Source: Verrucomicrobiaceae bacterium
GTDB lineage: Bacteria > Verrucomicrobiota > Verrucomicrobiia > Verrucomicrobiales > Verrucomicrobiaceae
Direction: 5' to 3'
Assembly: GCA_015075365.1 (NCBI GenBank)
Contig: JABTUN010000002.1
Location: forward strand, 186,001-250,000
DNA: 64,000 nucleotides
Below the pieces are notes generated by a model, which did not search any database, was not told the origin of the DNA, and was given only the letters and a program-made list of their open reading frames with translations. The position numbers were made by a program, and so were the translations under genes. Shown here one piece after another: positions 61,021 to 64,000 of this stretch (positions within the stretch are counted from its first letter, which is position 1; each line of letters opens with the position of its first letter).

Positions 61021-62532
61021 TCACTCCACCATCGCCGCGTGCATCAGCTTCTCCTGTGTGGCCTCCGCGCGCGTGAAACAGCCGCCCACGCGCCCCTCCC
61101 GCAGCATCAGGATGCGGTCGCTCATGCCGATGAGCTCCGGCAGCTCGCTGGACACGAGAAGCACCGCCTTCCCCTGCTCCGTGAGCTTGTTGATGATCTC
61201 GTAAATCTCCAGCTTCGCGCCCACGTCGATGCCGCGCGTCGGCTCGTCCAGCAGGATGACCTGCGGGGTGGCCAGCAGCGCCTTGCCCAGGACCACTTTT
61301 TGCTGGTTGCCGCCGGAGAGACGGCCCACCACGGCCTCCAGGCCCGTGGCCTTCACGCGCAGCTCGCTGAAAACCGCCTGGTTCCGCGTGATCTCCGCGT
61401 GCCGGCGGAGGAACCCGCCGCGCGTGATCGCCCGTAGCGAGGAAAGCGACAGATTGAAGCCGATGTCATGCTCCAGCACCAACCCGTAGCGGCGGCGGTC
61501 CTCGCTTGCGAGCACGATGCCGCTTTCAATACTGCGGCGCGGATCTCCGCCGGGCAGTTCCCGCCCGCACAGGGTCACGCTGCCTGTCACACGGCGTCCC
61601 CACGCGCCAAACAAATGCATCATCAGCTCCGTACGGCCCGCGCCCATCAGTCCGCCGATACCGAGCACCTCCCCCGCGCGGAGTTCCAGGTCGATGTCCT
61701 TCAGGCGGGCCTGCCCGCCGTCCTCGCCGGCCACGGTCAGGTTTTCCACGCGCAGCAAGGTTTCTCCAGGCGTGCTGCCACGGCGCGGAAAGAGGTCGGT
61801 GATCTCCCGCCCGACCATGTGACGGATGATCTCCGCCTTGTTCGTGCGCGCGGCCTCCAGCGTCGTGACCGAGCTGCCGTCCCGCAGCACCGTGATGCGG
61901 TCCGCCACGGAAAAGACCTCATCGAGCTTGTGGGAGATGTAGATGCAGGCGATGCCGCGACAGCGGAGGTCCCGCAGGATGTCCAGCAGGATGAGCACCT
62001 CATGCTGCGCCAGCGCGGCAGTCGGCTCATCGAGGATGAGGATGCGGCTGTCCTTGGCCAGCGCCTTCACGATCTCCACCAGCTGCTTTTGCCCCACACC
62101 CAGGCTGGACACCCGCGCGGCGGGGTCCAGTTCCACCCGGAAGCGCTCCAGCAACGCGCGCGCCTCTTTCTGCACACGAGGCCAGTCAATGAAGCAGCCC
62201 AGGCGGCGCGGCTCGCAGCCCAGGAAGATGTTTTCCGCCACCGTCATCTCCTCCACCAGCGCCAGCTCCTGATAAATCACCGCGATACCCGCCGCCGCCG
62301 CGTCACTGATGCCCGCGAAACGCGCCTCCATGCCGGCGACCTCAAAACGTCCCTCGTAGCTGCCGTGCGGATGGATTCCGGAGAGCAGCTTGATGAGCGT
62401 GCTCTTTCCCGCGCCGTTTTCACCGCACAGGGCATGAATCTCCCCCGCGTGGAGGTCAAAGGACACATCCTTCAGCGCCGTGACGCCGGGAAACTTCTTG
62501 GTGATTTGATGCGCGGCGAGGACCGGTGACAT
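61021..62532 (-). CDS. sugar ABC importer ATPase with two ABC domains (MglA/RbsA family)
   Basis: 503 aa. The first ABC domain is complete: Walker A CGENGAGKSTLIKLL, signature VSSLGVGQKQLVEIVKAL and Walker B ILILDEPTAAL. The second has a degenerate Walker A (GLMGAGRTELMMHLF) but intact signature (LSGGNQQKVVLGKAL) and Walker B (VILLDEPTRGID), the usual state in this family. It powers import of a monosaccharide. The permease and binding-protein genes are not next to it in this window. Confidence 0.94.
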   Translation of the reverse strand: MSPVLAAHQITKKFPGVTALKDVSFDLHAGEIHALCGENGAGKSTLIKLLSGIHPHGSYEGRFEVAGMEARFAGISDAAAAGIAVIYQELALVEEMTVAENIFLGCEPRRLGCFIDWPRVQKEARALLERFRVELDPAARVSSLGVGQKQLVEIVKALAKDSRILILDEPTAALAQHEVLILLDILRDLRCRGIACIYISHKLDEVFSVADRITVLRDGSSVTTLEAARTNKAEIIRHMVGREITDLFPRRGSTPGETLLRVENLTVAGEDGGQARLKDIDLELRAGEVLGIGGLMGAGRTELMMHLFGAWGRRVTGSVTLCGRELPGGDPRRSIESGIVLASEDRRRYGLVLEHDIGFNLSLSSLRAITRGGFLRRHAEITRNQAVFSELRVKATGLEAVVGRLSGGNQQKVVLGKALLATPQVILLDEPTRGIDVGAKLEIYEIINKLTEQGKAVLLVSSELPELIGMSDRILMLREGRVGGCFTRAEATQEKLMHAAMVE

Positions 62533-62607
62533 GCCGGGCGTTTTAGACGCTCGCCCGCCGCATGGGAAGCAGAACTTCGCACGCGGGCCGGCTGCTCCTC
62601 CCGTCGA

Positions 62608-64000
62608 TCAGGTATACTTGAGGACTTCCTCCACCGTCGTCTCGCCGTCGTAGATGCTGCGCAGGCCGTCTTCACGCAGGGTTACCATGCCCAGCTCGAT
62701 GGCCTTCTGGCGGAGAACAAGAGTGGGCGCGCGGCCGGTGATCAGGTCCCGCAGCGGGTCCGTGATGTCGAGCAGCTCGTAAATGCCACGGCGGCCCTTG
62801 TAACCACTGTTGGCGCAGGTGGAGCAGCCGGAACCGGTGTAGAAGGGACGTCCGCCGATGTCCTCACGGCTGAGATTGAGCTGGTTGAGGATATGGATGT
62901 TCGGATCGTAGGGTGCTTTGCAGGATTTGCAGATGGTGCGCAGGAGGCGCTGGGCCAGCACGCCCTCCAGCGTGGCGGAGACGAGGAAGGGCTCCACCCC
63001 CATGTCCACAAGACGCGTCACCGCACCGGCGGAGTCATTCGTGTGGAGCGTGCTGAGCACCAAGTGGCCCGTGAGGGATGCCTGGATGGCAATCTGCGCG
63101 GTTTCAAGGTCGCGCATCTCGCCGACCATGATGCGGTCCGGGTCCTGGCGCAGGAAAGAGCGCAACGCCTTGGCAAAGGTGAGCCCGACACCCTCGTTGA
63201 TGGGAACCTGCATGATGCCGTCGAGTTCGTACTCGACGGGGTCCTCGGCGGTGAGCAGCTTGCAGTCCACCGTGTTGATCTTGCGCAGGCAGGCGTAGAG
63301 CGTGGTGGTCTTTCCCGCGCCGGTGGGACCGGTGACGATGAAGATGCCGTTCGGCTTGTGGATCGTTTCCTCGATGTAGTTGCGCAGCGGCTCCGACATC
63401 CCCAGGTCCGAGAGCTCAAGCTGGATGGAGGAGCGGTCGAGCACGCGGAGCACCACGGACTCGCCGTGCTGGGTGGGGAGGGAGTTGACGCGCATGTCCA
63501 CGGCCTTGCCGTTGACGGTGGTCATGATACGACCGTCCTGCGGGATGCGCCGCTCGGCGATGTTCATGTTCGCCATGACCTTGACGCGGGAGATGACGGA
63601 ATTGGCGAGATGCACGGGCGGCGGGGCCATTTCATACAAGGCACCGTCCACACGATAGCGGATTTTGAACTCGCGCTCGAAGGGCTCGAAATGGATGTCA
63701 CTGGCGCGCTCCTTGATGGCCTGCTGCATGACGAGATCGACAAATTTGACGATCGGGGCCGAATTGGCCTCCTGCTCGGCGCTCTGGGCCTGCCCGGCCT
63801 TGCCCAACTGACCAAAGATCTCCTCGATGCTGGGCGCTCCACTGCCGTAGTGCTTGTCAATCAGCGCCTGCACCTGGCTGCGCCGCGCCACCACCGGCAC
63901 GATGCTCTTGCCGAGACCGAAACGCAGGTCCTCGGCGAGCTGCGGATTAAGCGGGTCGGTGAAGGCGACATGCAGGCCCTGTCCGTCGAGCGTGATGGGG
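62608..64000 (-). CDS. type II secretion/type IV pilus assembly ATPase, 5' end outside window
   Basis: At least 463 aa visible; the frame continues to the right edge (the last codons read LHVAFTDPLNPQLAEDLRFG upstream of VPVVARR), so the N-terminal domain is cut. Walker A VTGPTGAGKTTTLYACL, Asp box EDPVEYEL, Walker B DPDRIMVGEMRD and His box LVLSTLHTNDSAGAVTRL are intact, and four zinc-site cysteines lie in CKSCKAPYD and CSTCANSG. It belongs to the GspE/PilB family that drives pilus or pseudopilus assembly. Partner genes are outside the window. Confidence 0.94.
   Translation of the reverse strand, partial: PITLDGQGLHVAFTDPLNPQLAEDLRFGLGKSIVPVVARRSQVQALIDKHYGSGAPSIEEIFGQLGKAGQAQSAEQEANSAPIVKFVDLVMQQAIKERASDIHFEPFEREFKIRYRVDGALYEMAPPPVHLANSVISRVKVMANMNIAERRIPQDGRIMTTVNGKAVDMRVNSLPTQHGESVVLRVLDRSSIQLELSDLGMSEPLRNYIEETIHKPNGIFIVTGPTGAGKTTTLYACLRKINTVDCKLLTAEDPVEYELDGIMQVPINEGVGLTFAKALRSFLRQDPDRIMVGEMRDLETAQIAIQASLTGHLVLSTLHTNDSAGAVTRLVDMGVEPFLVSATLEGVLAQRLLRTICKSCKAPYDPNIHILNQLNLSREDIGGRPFYTGSGCSTCANSGYKGRRGIYELLDITDPLRDLITGRAPTLVLRQKAIELGMVTLREDGLRSIYDGETTVEEVLKYT

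Overview
The window is high-GC bacterial DNA. The mix of genes fits a Verrucomicrobia-type genome, for example a Prosthecobacter/Verrucomicrobiaceae relative. It includes Tat-exported Gfo/Idh/MocA and dimethylformamidase-like proteins, a secreted esterase-sialidase, FecR and CHASE2-cyclase genes, a glutathione peroxidase, MCE lipid transport, a type II secretion/pilus ATPase and many hairpin-rich intergenic repeats. The lineage is an inference from gene content; there is no rRNA or marker gene here to prove it.

Layout. 1-5.8 kb: a partial gene, a 42-bp minisatellite, a small operon (membrane-anchored protein, glutathione peroxidase, conserved hypothetical), a class A penicillin-binding protein and a tRNA-dihydrouridine synthase. 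5.8-9.6 kb: a TonB-dependent receptor between two long clusters of hairpin repeats; a ~290-bp block including the receptor's own 3' end is duplicated upstream of it. 9.6-11.9 kb: a collagen-like protein, a fibronectin-like protein and a second 42-bp minisatellite.

12.0-21.3 kb is the centrepiece: a complete type V-B-like CRISPR-Cas locus. It has a divergent HTH gene, a short ORF that duplicates the Cas12b N-terminus and sits in the same frame as cas12b behind one TAA, a very large Cas12b (1604 aa, RuvC residues D802/E1278/D1423), a solitary HicB-like gene, a Cas4-Cas1 fusion, Cas2, a structured region with anti-repeat sequence (tracrRNA candidate), and a 13-repeat array. The cas12b gene is visibly less GC-rich than cas4-cas1 and cas2.

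21.3-33.7 kb: repeats, a BatC-like TPR protein, a universal stress protein with two cation antiporters, a trehalose cluster (trehalase, otsA, otsB), an Hsp15-like protein, a phosphohexomutase and two membrane-anchored coiled-coil proteins. 33.8-44 kb: an ABC-2-like membrane protein, a secreted esterase-sialidase, a Tat-exported dimethylformamidase-like protein, and a possible acyl-activation/reduction module (AMP ligase-like, ALDH-like, iron-dependent ADH) interrupted by a nucleotidyltransferase-like gene pair.

44-51.6 kb: an envelope cluster with FecR and beta-barrel genes facing an MCE/Mla operon (permease, degenerate ATPase, MlaD-like, TPR lipoprotein) that runs into a CHASE2 adenylate cyclase. 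51.6-64 kb: tRNA-Gln(CTG), an alanine/sodium symporter, a Gfo/Idh/MocA oxidoreductase with a clear terminator, an HslV-like Ntn hydrolase, bioD, an orphan phage-replication-like gene, a flavin disulfide reductase, a NadD-NAD kinase fusion, hisD, a sugar ABC ATPase and a GspE/PilB ATPase running off the right edge.
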